A stretch of DNA of 64,000 bases from Acidovorax sp. NCPPB 4044 (GTDB lineage: Bacteria; Pseudomonadota; Gammaproteobacteria; Burkholderiales; Burkholderiaceae_C): the NCBI RefSeq assembly GCF_028069655.1, contig NZ_JAMCOS010000001.1, forward strand, positions 4,680,001 to 4,744,000, read 5' to 3'. Below, piece after piece: positions 26,426 through 35,603 of the stretch. The translations under genes and the position numbers were made by a program. Position 1 is the first letter of the stretch, and each line of letters begins with the position of its first letter. The notes beneath the pieces were generated by a model. The model did not search any database and was not told the origin of the DNA. It worked only from the letters and a program-made list of their open reading frames with translations.

Positions 26426-26517
26426 CGGAGATGCCCTCCGCAACGCGCGGCAGATGCCCCATTGCCTGCCACCTCGGCAGGACGCTTCTTCTCCCGACTC
26501 CGATCTTTCCGCGCCAT
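26422..26517 (-). CDS. Candidate 31-residue basic leader ORF upstream of glycosyltransferase
   Basis: A short open frame of 31 codons starts at 26517 with a good ribosome-binding site (AAAGGG, 7 bases before ATG) and ends in an ATGA overlap with the glycosyltransferase start. The product begins MARKDRSREKKRPAEV and is strongly basic, ending near a single cysteine (ARCGGHLR). It has no recognisable domain. The coupling matches the rest of the operon, which supports a leader or small structural peptide, but the length is short enough to occur by chance. Its ribosome-binding site lies within an inverted repeat at 26526-26542. Confidence 0.4.
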   Translation of the reverse strand: MARKDRSREKKRPAEVAGNGASAARCGGHLR

Positions 26518-26525
26518 GTTGTTTC

Positions 26526-26542
26526 CCTTTCGTTACGAAAGG
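26526..26542 (-). promoter_or_regulatory. Perfect inverted repeat CCTTTCGT-A-ACGAAAGG over leader RBS
   Basis: The 17-base dyad lies just upstream of the 31-codon leader ORF, and its right arm contributes the AAAGG of that ORF's ribosome-binding site. As DNA it is an operator candidate. As RNA it could pair as CCTTTC/GAAAGG with a five-base loop and hide the ribosome-binding site. Either would set expression of the operon at 23.3-26.5 kb. Confidence 0.5.
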
Positions 26543-26635
26543 AAAGCTACTGCGCAGGATGCAGCAGGGCCGTAGGAGAGCGGCCTGCCCACACATGCGA
26601 CTCAGCGCCTAGAAGGCGCGAAATCGTGACAGCGG

Positions 26636-27226
26636 CTAGGCCGACGTGCCCGAGTCGCCGGCGGCCTCTTGCGCGCGCGCCATGCGGTCGCTCTTCCAGT
26701 ACACGTCGTCCCCGCCTTCCATGCGATTGAGCACGCGCGACAGCACGAACAGCAGATCGGACAGGCGATTCAGGTAGCGCCGAGGGGCAGGCCGCAACGC
26801 CTCGGATTCGCCCAGGGCGACGACGGCCCGCTCCGCGCGGCGCGCCACCGTGCGGCACACATGGGCCTGCGCCGCGGCGCGCGTGCCGGCGGGCAGGATG
26901 AACTCCTGCAGCCGGGGCAGCGCCGCGTTGTAGTGCGCGAGGGCCGCATCGAGCTGCGCCAGCGCCTCGTCCTTCAGCAATTCGAAGCCGGGGATCGACA
27001 ACTCGCCTCCCAGATTGAAGAGCTGGTGCTGCACATCGCCCAGCAGGGTGCGCACGTCGGGCGGCAACCGCTCGCACAGCAGCAGGCCGATGTGGGAGTT
27101 GAGCTCGTCCACATCGCCCATGGCGTGCGGACGGCCGCTGTGTTTGGAGACGCGGGTGTTGTCGCCGAGGCCGGTGGTGCCGTCGTCGCCGGTGCGCGTG
27201 GCGATCTGTGTCAATCGGTTGCCCAT
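26636..27226 (-). CDS. pduO: PduO-type cob(I)alamin adenosyltransferase
   Basis: This 196-residue ATP:cob(I)alamin adenosyltransferase converts reduced cobalamin to adenosylcobalamin. The N-terminal ATP-binding motif is TRTGDDGTTGLGDNTRVSKH (residues 10-29), followed by GDVDELNSHIG, and the second conserved segment is RRYLNRLSDLLFVLSRVLNR near residue 150-170. Members are trimers with the active site between subunits. It lies 19 kb from the cobalamin operon and upstream, same strand, of the glycosyltransferase operon, separated by about 120 bases from the leader ORF. Co-transcription with that operon is possible but not shown. Confidence 0.93.
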   Translation of the reverse strand: MGNRLTQIATRTGDDGTTGLGDNTRVSKHSGRPHAMGDVDELNSHIGLLLCERLPPDVRTLLGDVQHQLFNLGGELSIPGFELLKDEALAQLDAALAHYNAALPRLQEFILPAGTRAAAQAHVCRTVARRAERAVVALGESEALRPAPRRYLNRLSDLLFVLSRVLNRMEGGDDVYWKSDRMARAQEAAGDSGTSA

Positions 27227-27414
27227 GGGGACACTCCTGGGAAACTTTGGGGAGGGAGGGGCGATTCTGCGTTACATCCCGGGCACGAATGTGTACCTGG
27301 GCAACAACGGGCAAAACTGCTGGCGGGCAGGCGCCTGCTGCAGTGCAATGAAGGCCTGTTCAACTTCTACGGAGCCTGACCTACATGCCAGCTACGCAGC
27401 AACGACGAATCGCC

Positions 27415-27789
27415 ATGCCCTTCGATGCCCGCAGCGTGATGCTTTTCGCGGCCATCGCCATGGGAGGCGCCGCCGCGCAGGCGCAGACCGCCTCCGCACA
27501 GACACCCGCCACGGGCACCACGAGCCCCTCGGCACAGCACCGCGCCAGCACCACCACCCAGGGCGCGCAGGGCCTCACGGCCACGCCGGGCGGTGGCGCC
27601 GGAGCCACCTTCGGCGGCACCGCGTCCGCCAGCGCCTCGTTCGACCGCGCCGATACCGACAAGGACGGCCAGCTGAGCCCCAAGGAAGCCGCCCGCCTCC
27701 CGGCCATCAGCCAGAATTTCAAGCAACTGGACAGCAACCACGACGGCAGCCTGTCCCGCTCCGAATTCGAAGCCGGCGCGAAGTCCTGA
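27415..27789 (+). CDS. Exported EF-hand calcium-binding protein
   Basis: This 124-residue protein has a signal peptide at about residues 1-24 (SVMLFAAIAMGGAAAQAQ), a threonine/serine/glycine-rich spacer and two EF-hand loops at the C-terminus. The loops are DTDKDGQLSPKE (about residues 81-92) and DSNHDGSLSRSE (about 104-115), both with the Asp/Asn/Asp-Gly/Glu positions needed for calcium. It probably sits in the periplasm and binds Ca2+. Small proteins of this kind are common in Burkholderiales and their function is unknown. The ATG at 27415 is preferred over 27385 because the signal peptide begins there. Confidence 0.8.
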   Translation: MPFDARSVMLFAAIAMGGAAAQAQTASAQTPATGTTSPSAQHRASTTTQGAQGLTATPGGGAGATFGGTASASASFDRADTDKDGQLSPKEAARLPAISQNFKQLDSNHDGSLSRSEFEAGAKS

Positions 27790-27868
27790 CGCGCACACCC
27801 CTCTCCGGCTGACGTTCGTGTGATTGCGCAACTACCACGAAGAACTCCAGCTTTTCCCTCAACGATCG

Positions 27869-27896
27869 GGCCCGCATGGCAGGAGGCATGCGGGCC
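27869..27896. terminator. Strong hairpin between convergent EF-hand and ABC genes
   Basis: GGCCCGCATG / CATGCGGGCC forms a ten-base-pair stem with an 8-base loop in the gap between two converging genes. It is not followed by a clear uridine run on either side, so I call it a bidirectional terminator by position and stem strength only. Confidence 0.55.
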
Positions 27897-27950
27897 TCTC
27901 CGTATGTGGATGCCGCCGGCCCAGGGCCCGATTCGCCCCACCGTGCGGCT

Positions 27951-28746
<796 letters not shown>

Positions 28747-28760
<14 letters not shown>

Positions 28761-29397
28761 GGAATTTCCTTTCGAGGCGTTGTGCGGCCAGGCTCACGGG
28801 GAAGCACAGCACGAAATAGAGAAGCGCCACGCAGGCGAACACGGTGAAGGGCTGGAAGGTGGTGTTGGCGATCATTCCGCCGGCTTTGGTGAGTTCCACG
28901 AAGCCGATGACGGACGCGAGCGCCGTGCCCTTGATGACCTGCACCAGAAAGCCCACGGTGGGTGCGGTGGCCAGCCGCGCGGCCTGCGGCAGGATCACGT
29001 GGCGCAGCTGCTCGCCGAACGAGAGCGCCAGGCTGCCCGAGGCCTCCCACTGCCCGCGCGGCACGGCCGCCACGCAGCCGCGCCAGATCTCGGCGAGGAA
29101 GGCGCTGGTGTAGAGGGTCAGGGCCACGGCGGCCGAGGTCCATGCCGAGACATCGAGCCCAATCAGCGCCAGGCCGAAGTAGGAGAGGAACAACTGCATC
29201 AGCAGCGGCGTGCCCTGGAAAAGCTGCACGTACAGCCCCACGGCGCGGTCCGCGAAGCGGCCGCCCGACAGGCGGGCCACGAGCAGCAGTGCCCCCACGA
29301 GGCCGCCGCCCACGAAGGCGATGAGCGAGAGGGCGACCGTCCAGCGCGCTGCCAGCAGCAGGTTGCGCACGATGTCCCAGAGCGAAAAATCGACCAT
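28747..29397 (-). CDS. Polar amino-acid ABC permease
   Basis: This 216-residue permease of the HisMQ family has five membrane segments. The EAA-type loop is WRGCVAAVPRGQWEASGSLALSFGEQLRHVILPQA near residue 100-135, with the family motif FQGTPLLMQLFLSYFG before it. It pairs with the second permease 24 bases upstream to form the heterodimeric membrane channel, and its 3' end overlaps the ATPase start. Substrate is an L-amino acid of polar or opine type, not more precisely known. Confidence 0.9.
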
Positions 29398-29421
29398 GGT
29401 GTCAAACCTCCGCCGCTGCGT

Positions 29422-30084
29422 TCAGCGGCCGAAAAGAAAACGCGGGCCTGCCCAGTGCAGCAGCCGCCGCACCGCGATGGACAGCAGCAGGTACACCGCC
29501 GTCGCCACGATGAAGGATTCGAAGGCGCGGAAGTTGCGGCTCTGGATCAGGTTGGCCGCGTAGCTCAGTTCCTGCACCGAGATCTGGCTGCATACCGCCG
29601 AGCCGAGCATCACGATCACGATCTGGCTCACCATGGCGGGCCACACGCGCTGCAGCGCAGGCGGCAGCACCACCCGCGTGAACACCTGCACGCGAGAGAG
29701 CGCCAGGCTCACGGCCGCTTCGATCTGGCCGCGCGGCGTGGCCTGGATGCCCGCGCGCACGATCTCGGTGGCATAGGCCCCCAGGTTGAGCACCATTGCG
29801 ATGAAGGAAGCCAGTTCGGGCGAGAGCTTCACGCCCGCCGCCGGCAGCCCGAAGAAGATGAAGAAGAGCTGCACGATGAACGGCGTGTTGCGCACCAGCT
29901 CCACATAGGCCCCTGCGGGCCAGCGCAGCCACCCGGGCCCGCTGGCGCGCGCCCAGGCGCAGGCGATGCCCACGGCCATGCCGGCCACGGTGGCCACCGC
30001 CGTGAGCGCCAGGGTCCACAGCACGCCGGTGGCCAGCAGCGGCCACTGCGACAGCACGGCCATGAAGTCGAAATCGATGCGCAT
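29422..30084 (-). CDS. Polar amino-acid ABC permease
   Basis: This 220-residue permease of the HisMQ family has the motif RNTPFIVQLFFIFFGLPAAG and the loop YATEIVRAGIQATPRGQIEAAVSLALSRVQVFTRVVLP. It forms the other half of the channel. ATG 30084 is used; an in-frame ATG three codons upstream at 30093 is equally possible. About 170 bases separate it from the binding-protein gene, the longest gap in the operon. Confidence 0.9.
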   Translation of the reverse strand: MRIDFDFMAVLSQWPLLATGVLWTLALTAVATVAGMAVGIACAWARASGPGWLRWPAGAYVELVRNTPFIVQLFFIFFGLPAAGVKLSPELASFIAMVLNLGAYATEIVRAGIQATPRGQIEAAVSLALSRVQVFTRVVLPPALQRVWPAMVSQIVIVMLGSAVCSQISVQELSYAANLIQSRNFRAFESFIVATAVYLLLSIAVRRLLHWAGPRFLFGR

Positions 30085-30257
30085 GGGAAACACCCAGGGG
30101 TCAAAAAAGACGAATCAGGAATCCATGGTCCACACCGCCATACATACGGCGCGGCTTACGAAAAAGCACAGCCTCACAGATCAGACGGCCGCGGAGCAGG
30201 CCACGCCAGCAGACGCCGTGGAACCGGCTCCGCCGGTGGCGACTCAGGGGGAGTCCG

Positions 30258-31085
30258 TCAGTTCGGCAGATCCCCTGCAGGCCGGCCCAGCCACTTCTTG
30301 GCGATGGCATCGAGTTCGCCGCTCTTCTTCGCGCCTTCAATGATCTCGTTCACCTTGGCAAGCAGCGCGTCCTCGCCCTTGGCCAAGCCGATGTAGCAGG
30401 GGCTGTCCTTGAGCAGCAGCTTGTATTCGGCCTGCAGCTGCGGGTTCTTCTGCATCATGTTGCCGGCCACGGAAGCGCTGGTGGCCAGCACCTGGGTCTG
30501 GCCCGCCACGAAGGCGGCGATGGTGGCGTTGTTGTCCTCGAAGCGTTTCACGTCGGCACTGGCGGGGGCCACCTTCGACAGTTCCTGGTCCTCGATGGCA
30601 CCGCGCGTGACGGCCACGCTCTTGCCCGCCAGATCGTTCCATCCCTTGATGGGCAGGGATTTGGCAGCGAATACCGCCTGGTAGAACGGCGCATAGGCGG
30701 CGCTGAAGGCGATGACTTTCTCGCGCTCGGGGTTCTTGCCCAGCGAGGAGATGACGAGGTCCGCCTTGCGCGTCTGCAGGTAGGCGATGCGGTTGGCGCT
30801 GGTGACGGTGACCAGGTCCACCTCCACGCCGAGCTTGGCGGCGATGAGCCGGGCCATGTCGATGTCCAGCCCCTGGGGCTTGAGGTCGGTGCCCACGAAG
30901 CCGTAGGGCGGGAAGTCCGTGGGGATCGCGATCTTGATCGCCTTGGCCTTCTGGATGCCTTCGAGGGCGTTCTGCGCATGGGCGGGCACCATCGCGCAGG
31001 CCATGCCCACGGCGGCGGCCAGGCCCAGCACCCGGCGGCGGGCGAGCACGGAAAGGGAAGAAGAGGAACGTTTTACGGCGGTCAT
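30258..31085 (-). CDS. Periplasmic amino-acid-binding protein (SBP family 3)
   Basis: This is the 275-residue solute-binding component of the downstream ABC system. A signal peptide with a twin-arginine-like start (LARRRVLGLAAAVGMACAMVPAHAQ) covers residues 1-38. The mature protein has the family 3 pattern IKIAIPTDFPPYGFVGTDLKPQGLDIDMARLIAAKLG, the hinge ADLVISSLGKNPEREKVIAFS, and GKSVAVTRGAIEDQ. The arginine pair may simply be a positive n-region rather than a Tat signal. Its start overlaps the GntR stop as ATGA, so regulator and binding protein are translated together. Confidence 0.9.
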   Translation of the reverse strand: MTAVKRSSSSLSVLARRRVLGLAAAVGMACAMVPAHAQNALEGIQKAKAIKIAIPTDFPPYGFVGTDLKPQGLDIDMARLIAAKLGVEVDLVTVTSANRIAYLQTRKADLVISSLGKNPEREKVIAFSAAYAPFYQAVFAAKSLPIKGWNDLAGKSVAVTRGAIEDQELSKVAPASADVKRFEDNNATIAAFVAGQTQVLATSASVAGNMMQKNPQLQAEYKLLLKDSPCYIGLAKGEDALLAKVNEIIEGAKKSGELDAIAKKWLGRPAGDLPN

Positions 31086-31915
31086 AGCAAGGCTCCCAGG
31101 TAGGTGGAGGGGTCGTCGTCGGAGGAGGAGGAGGAAGAAGGGGCGGCCGCCGGGGAAGTGCGGCGTGCGCTGCGCGGGGGCTTCGGGGCCGGCTCCGCAC
31201 CGGTGCCCGCTGGCGCGGTCTGCGGCCCCTTGGCCAGCGGGGCGAGCGCACCGCGCAGCTGCGCGAGGGGGTCGTTCTGCACCGGCAGCCGCAGATGCGC
31301 CTGCACGGTGCCGATGTGGTCGGCCATGAGCGCCTCGGCCTGCGCGAAGTCGCCCGCTTCGAGCGCGGCGACGATGCGCACGTGGTCCTCGCAGGACTGC
31401 GCCGCATCGTGCGAGGACTGGTAGCGCATGGCGATCAGCGTGGTGCGCGCGGTGAAGTCGCGCAGCGTGTCGGCCAGCAGGGTGTTGCCCAGGCATTCGG
31501 CCAGGCACACATGGAAATCTCCCAGCAGGAAACTGCGCGCGCCCACGTCGGCACCGCGCAGCGCGGCCTTTTCACGCGCCAGGTGCCCCTTGAGCGATTG
31601 CAGCGATGCGCGCGCCAGCGGCTGCCGCAAGCCGCGGATCAGTCCCATCTCGATCACCCGCCGGGCCTCGAAGGCCTCGCGCGCCTCGTCCAGCGAGGGC
31701 TCGATCACATACCAGCCGCGCCGCGCACTCACGGTGACGATGCCGCGCGCGGCCAGCCGCATCAGCGCCTCGCGCACGAGGGTGCGGCTGCAATCGAACA
31801 GCATCGCGAGCTGCTGCTCGCCCAGCCGCGTGCCGGGCGCGAGCTTCTGTGCCAGCACCGCTTCCATGATGCGGTCGCTGATGGTGGTCGATGTGGGGCT
31901 GGAGGCGTTGGCCAT
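31082..31915 (-). CDS. GntR/FadR-family regulator with FCD domain
   Basis: This 277-residue regulator has an N-terminal winged helix at residues 12-75 (ISDRIMEAVLAQKLAPGTRL followed by GEQQLAMLFDCSRTLVREAL) and a C-terminal FCD helical ligand domain to about residue 235. FCD metal/ligand histidines are likely in GDFHVCLAE and in CEDHVRIV. A low-complexity tail of about 45 residues (PPRSARRTSPAAAPSSSSSSDDD) ends the protein. It is the first gene of the amino-acid ABC operon and overlaps the binding-protein start, so it probably controls its own operon in response to the transported compound. Confidence 0.87.
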   Translation of the reverse strand: MANASSPTSTTISDRIMEAVLAQKLAPGTRLGEQQLAMLFDCSRTLVREALMRLAARGIVTVSARRGWYVIEPSLDEAREAFEARRVIEMGLIRGLRQPLARASLQSLKGHLAREKAALRGADVGARSFLLGDFHVCLAECLGNTLLADTLRDFTARTTLIAMRYQSSHDAAQSCEDHVRIVAALEAGDFAQAEALMADHIGTVQAHLRLPVQNDPLAQLRGALAPLAKGPQTAPAGTGAEPAPKPPRSARRTSPAAAPSSSSSSDDDPSTYLGALL

Positions 31916-32316
31916 GCCCGGGTGACAGCATGAACCGTGCCCGCTTGTATGCAAGCGGCGTGCACAAAGGTGGTTCATTCGCGCCGGGACTCTCCCCAGG
32001 GCGGCACCAAGCTGGCGAACAAGGTGCCCAGGAGCGTGCACACGGGCCCACGGCACCGGGACCTGGCGCGAAGGTGGTGACTGGCGGAGTGCGCGGCCGG
32101 GCGGTCTAACCGGTCCAGGCCAGCCCGTACCAGCGCCGCGAGGCCCGCACCTTCGTGGATGCACGGAGCAAGGGTGCGCAGCAGATGGGTCATGGTGTTC
32201 TACATTTCAAACGCAATGCAAATAAGCCTCTGCAGTGCCGCCAATCTCGGCCACCCCCTGAACGGAGCTGCTGCCTACAATCAAAACCGCCCCGCCAACG
32301 CCCGGAGACAAGCCCC
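31916..32316. other. 401-base gap between divergent gntR and oxidase genes
   Basis: This gap holds the promoters for the amino-acid ABC operon (minus) and the FAD-oxidase (plus). The latter has a -10-like TACAAT at 32276-32281. An AT-richer stretch at 32195-32225 is likely to carry regulatory sites. I see no coding sequence or terminator. Confidence 0.45.
32276..32281 (+). promoter_or_regulatory. TACAAT -10 box before D-lactate dehydrogenase gene
   Basis: CCTACAATC lies 35 bases upstream of the ATG at 32317. The same nonamer core recurs at 59448 before another start. No clear -35 box is seen. Confidence 0.45.
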
Positions 32317-33741
32317 ATGAACGCCCCTACCGCCACGCCCCACCTGCTGCCCGAAACCGCCCTGCGCCCGGTTCCCCAGGCCCTGATCGACGCGCTGCGG
32401 GAGCGCTTCGGGGAGCGGTGCTCGACGGCGCTGGCCGTGCGCGAGCAGCATGGCCGCGACGAAGGCTCGCTCAAGGCCCCGCCGCCCTCGGCCGTGCTCT
32501 TCGCCGAAAGCGCCCAGGACGTCGCCGAGGCCGTGCGCCTCGCCGCGCAGTACGACGTACCGGTGATTCCCTACGGCGCAGGCTCGTCGCTGGAGGGCCA
32601 CCTGCTGGCCGTGCAGGGCGGCATCAGCATCGATGTCTCGCGCATGAACCGCATGCTCCGCGTGGACGCCGAGGACCTCACCGTAACGGTGCAGCCCGGC
32701 ATCACGCGCAAGCAGCTCAACGAGGCCATCAAGGACACCGGCCTCTTCTTCCCCATCGATCCCGGCGCCGACGCGAGCATCGGCGGCATGACCGCCACGC
32801 GCGCCAGCGGCACCAATGCCGTGCGCTACGGCACCATGCGCGAGAACGTGCTCGCGCTAGAAGTGGTGACCGCGCAGGGCGAAACCCTCCGCACCGGCAC
32901 GCGCGCCCGCAAGAGCGCGGCCGGCTACGACCTCACCCGTCTGATGGTGGGCAGCGAAGGGACGCTGGGCATCATCACGGAGATCACCCTGCGGCTCTAT
33001 CCACTGCCCGAAGCGGTGTCGGCCGCCATCTGCTCGTTCCCGAGCATCGAGGCCGCCGTGCGCACGGTGATCCAGACCATCCAGCTCGGCGTGCCGATCG
33101 CCCGCGTGGAACTCATCGACAGCCACACGGTGCGCATGGTCAACGCCCACAGCCGGCTCACGCTGCGCGAAGAGCCCATGCTGCTGATGGAATTCCACGG
33201 ATCCCCCGCGGGCGTGAAGGAACAGGCCGAGACGGTGCAGGACATCGCGGGCGAATGGGGCGGCAATGCCTTCGAATGGGCCACCACGCCCGAGGAACGC
33301 ACGCGCCTGTGGACCGCGCGGCACAACGCCTACTTCGCCGCCGTGCAGAGCCGCCCGGGCTGCCGCGCCATCAGCACCGACACCTGCGTGCCCATCAGCC
33401 GCCTGGCCGACTGCCTGCTGGACTCCGTGGTGGAGGCCGACGCGAGCGGCATTCCCTATTTCCTCGTCGGCCACGTGGGCGACGGCAATTTCCACTTCGG
33501 CTACCTGATCGACCCCGACAGCGCCGAGGAACGCCGGGTGGCCGAGCAGCTCAACCACCAGCTCGTGGCGCGCGCACTTTCCATGGGAGGCACCTGCACG
33601 GGCGAGCACGGCGTGGGCATCCACAAGATGGGCTTCCTGCTGGACGAGGCCGGCGCAGGCGCGGTGGACATGATGCGGGCCGTGAAACTGGCGCTGGACC
33701 CGAAGAACATCCTGAATCCCGGGAAGATCTTTGCGCTCTGA
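32317..33741 (+). CDS. FAD-linked D-lactate dehydrogenase/glycolate oxidase-type oxidoreductase
   Basis: This 474-residue flavoenzyme is of the vanillyl-alcohol-oxidase superfamily. Residues 52-230 bind FAD: VPVIPYGAGSSLEGHLLAVQGG, FFPIDPGADASIGGMTATRASGTNAVRYG and GYDLTRLMVGSEGTLGIITE. The C-terminal cap contains the active-site stretch FLVGHVGDGNFHFGYL and GTCTGEHGVGIHKMGFL, which carry histidines typical of D-2-hydroxyacid dehydrogenases (DLD/GlcD). It oxidises a D-2-hydroxyacid, probably D-lactate, and passes electrons to quinone or cytochrome c. It lacks the Fe-S partner GlcF, which favours a DLD1-like enzyme. The last codons overlap the next gene. Confidence 0.87.
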   Translation: MNAPTATPHLLPETALRPVPQALIDALRERFGERCSTALAVREQHGRDEGSLKAPPPSAVLFAESAQDVAEAVRLAAQYDVPVIPYGAGSSLEGHLLAVQGGISIDVSRMNRMLRVDAEDLTVTVQPGITRKQLNEAIKDTGLFFPIDPGADASIGGMTATRASGTNAVRYGTMRENVLALEVVTAQGETLRTGTRARKSAAGYDLTRLMVGSEGTLGIITEITLRLYPLPEAVSAAICSFPSIEAAVRTVIQTIQLGVPIARVELIDSHTVRMVNAHSRLTLREEPMLLMEFHGSPAGVKEQAETVQDIAGEWGGNAFEWATTPEERTRLWTARHNAYFAAVQSRPGCRAISTDTCVPISRLADCLLDSVVEADASGIPYFLVGHVGDGNFHFGYLIDPDSAEERRVAEQLNHQLVARALSMGGTCTGEHGVGIHKMGFLLDEAGAGAVDMMRAVKLALDPKNILNPGKIFAL

Positions 33742-34198
33742 CGCCCTTGCGGGCCGCGGACCCCATCGGGCCGCCCTGGTCTTCGAAGGAGAGATCCGGT
33801 TCGGCCCCGAATATTTCCGGCTGTCGGTCGATGGCCGCGCCGTGCCGCACCGGATCTTCGGCAGGCCGCTCCAGTGGTCGGCCGATTCGCGCTTCCTCGC
33901 AGTGCAGGAATGGCTCACCACCGACTACGGAAGCGGGCCGATCACCTGTGCGGCACTGATCGACCCCGCCGGGTGGAAGATCGCCCGGCTTGCCGTGCAT
34001 CCGAAGGGGTTCGCCGCAGAATTCCGCTTCGATGGTGGACTCTTCCGGTACCAGGCCACCTTTCCCGCCCGGTCCGCCGTCCGCGAAGCGGCGGTGGAGC
34101 TCGCGGCCCTCCGATCGTGGGAAGACATCGACGCCGCGCCGCAGCCCCCTGCAGACGCCTCTCCATCGTCCCTTGCCAACCTTCAGGAGACACCATGA
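33731..34198 (+). CDS. Hypothetical protein, coupled to oxidase
   Basis: This is a 155-residue soluble protein with no recognised domain. It is rich in short beta-strand-like stretches (LVFEGEIRFGPEYFRLSVDGR, GPITCAALIDPAGWKIARLAVHP, GFAAEFRFDGGLFRYQATFPA), suggesting a small beta sandwich. It may start at TTG 33731, overlapping the end of the oxidase gene by 11 bases, or at a later start. Its stop overlaps the start of the following gene as ATGA, so three genes read as one unit. Confidence 0.55.
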   Translation: MRSDALAGRGPHRAALVFEGEIRFGPEYFRLSVDGRAVPHRIFGRPLQWSADSRFLAVQEWLTTDYGSGPITCAALIDPAGWKIARLAVHPKGFAAEFRFDGGLFRYQATFPARSAVREAAVELAALRSWEDIDAAPQPPADASPSSLANLQETP

Positions 34199-34572
34199 AG
34201 TGCTTCGTACACCACGGTGCGGACGCGGTCGGCACCTGCCGCGCCTGCAACAAGGGGCTGTGCCCGGCCTGCGCTCAGGACCTGGGCCACTCCCTGTGCT
34301 GCCGGGGCGATTGCGAGGCCAAGGCGCACACGCTCCATTCGCAGGTGGCGCAGAACGGCGTCATCCTGGCCGCGCAGCGGCGCAACCGGTTCATCGCGCC
34401 CGTGTTCTTCATCGTGGCAGGGGCGCTGTTCATCGCGTTCTCCAGCACGTCCTCCAGGGCGGGTTTCGGTTTGGGTTTCGGCACGGCCTTCGGGCTGGGG
34501 TTCATCGCTTTCGGCATCGTGGTGGGCATCGCCGGCCACCGGCATGCCAAGGAACTCCAGCGCAACGCCTGA
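34195..34572 (+). CDS. B-box-like zinc finger protein with membrane segments
   Basis: This 125-residue protein starts with a metal-binding N-terminus: CFVHHGADAVGTCRACNKGLCPACAQDLGHSLCC. The spacing C-x2-H ... C-x2-C ... C-x2-C ... H resembles a B-box zinc finger as found in bacterial membrane proteins. Two hydrophobic segments follow (FIAPVFFIVAGALFIAF near 70-86 and a glycine/phenylalanine-rich second one near 90-118). Its function is unknown. It is coupled by ATGA to the hypothetical gene upstream. Confidence 0.65.
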   Translation: MKCFVHHGADAVGTCRACNKGLCPACAQDLGHSLCCRGDCEAKAHTLHSQVAQNGVILAAQRRNRFIAPVFFIVAGALFIAFSSTSSRAGFGLGFGTAFGLGFIAFGIVVGIAGHRHAKELQRNA

Positions 34573-34624
34573 AGGCGCATCGGGCCTGCACGCCGCGCTC
34601 GGCACGCAGGCCGCGCTTCGCTGG

Positions 34625-35539
34625 CTAGGCCTTGGGCCTGCGTGCGAAGGCGAACCACGCACCCACCCCTGCCATCAGCGCGCACAGCCCCGACGTCCCT
34701 GCCGTGACCACGAGCTGGAAGACGAACAGCCCGGGCCCGCTGTTCCAGTCATAGTGCCGCGCGCCACCCCATTTGCCGTAGGCGACGAGGTGGCCGGTCT
34801 GCAATGCACCGGCGAACTGCAGCGCTAGGAAGGCCGCGAACAGGCCGGCCAGCGCCGCCCCGGCGGCCGCCATGCAACGCCCGGGCCAGCGCAGCCCCGG
34901 CACGTCCACCGGCGGCTCGGCCACCTTCGGCAGATCGCGCTGCGTCGGCCTGCGGGCCCGGCGCAGGCGTGGCAGGGGCTCGCCCGTGCGGGCCACAGGT
35001 ACGCCCAGGAAGGCGCCGACCGCGCGGGCGGCTTCTTCCAGCGCCGCGGGCGCGCCCGCCCCGCGCACGGGCACCCAGGCGATCACGCGCAGGCCGGAGT
35101 GCCTGTCGCGCACCGCCAGTTCCTCGCGCAGCACCAGCCCCCGGCCGCGCGGGAGGCGCTGCACCCGCACGGCGTCGATGCGCTGCAGGATGACGCCGGC
35201 ATCGCGCACGCTCGGGGCGCCCCAGAAGTGGCGCAGTGCCTCACCGGTGCCCTCGCGGTGCGATAGCCGCGCTTCGCGGCTGCGCGGCGCAAAGCGCACG
35301 AGGGCGATGCCCGCGCCACCGATCAGCACGGCCCAGAGCGCGAACACCGCCAGTGCCCAGGGCCCGGCCGCAGCCACGCGCGCCAGGGCTTCCGGGCGGC
35401 CCGCCACGAGCAGCGCGGCGGCTATCGGGAGCAGGGCCAGGCCGATGCCGGCCAGCAGCATCGCCGCCGCCTGCAGGCGCGGCCGGACCACGATGCGCAG
35501 GCATTCGCCGTCCTGCAGCTCGATCGCTACACCCGGCAA
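34625..35539 (-). CDS. Integral membrane protein of unknown function
   Basis: This 304-residue protein has two hydrophobic segments near residues 20-45 and 58-82, a cytosolic middle of about 140 residues rich in arginine, and two more segments near 225-250 and 272-298. The middle includes RIDAVRVQRLPRGRGLVLREELAVRDRHSG, which looks like a beta-rich module. I do not recognise a family. The start reads as TTG 35539, so the true start is uncertain. It sits downstream of, and on the same strand as, the MFS transporter gene. Confidence 0.6.
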   Translation of the reverse strand: MPGVAIELQDGECLRIVVRPRLQAAAMLLAGIGLALLPIAAALLVAGRPEALARVAAAGPWALAVFALWAVLIGGAGIALVRFAPRSREARLSHREGTGEALRHFWGAPSVRDAGVILQRIDAVRVQRLPRGRGLVLREELAVRDRHSGLRVIAWVPVRGAGAPAALEEAARAVGAFLGVPVARTGEPLPRLRRARRPTQRDLPKVAEPPVDVPGLRWPGRCMAAAGAALAGLFAAFLALQFAGALQTGHLVAYGKWGGARHYDWNSGPGLFVFQLVVTAGTSGLCALMAGVGAWFAFARRPKA

Positions 35540-35603
35540 CGCGCCGCGCCCCCTGGTGGCAGGCCATGGACGATGCTGCGGCCGGTGACTATGACTATCT
35601 GGC

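Noticed and set aside
30258..31085. Tat-exported binding protein because of RRR in the leader
   Set aside because: The arginines lie in LARRRVLG, which lacks a proper S-R-R-x-F-L-K pattern. A plain Sec leader is more likely.
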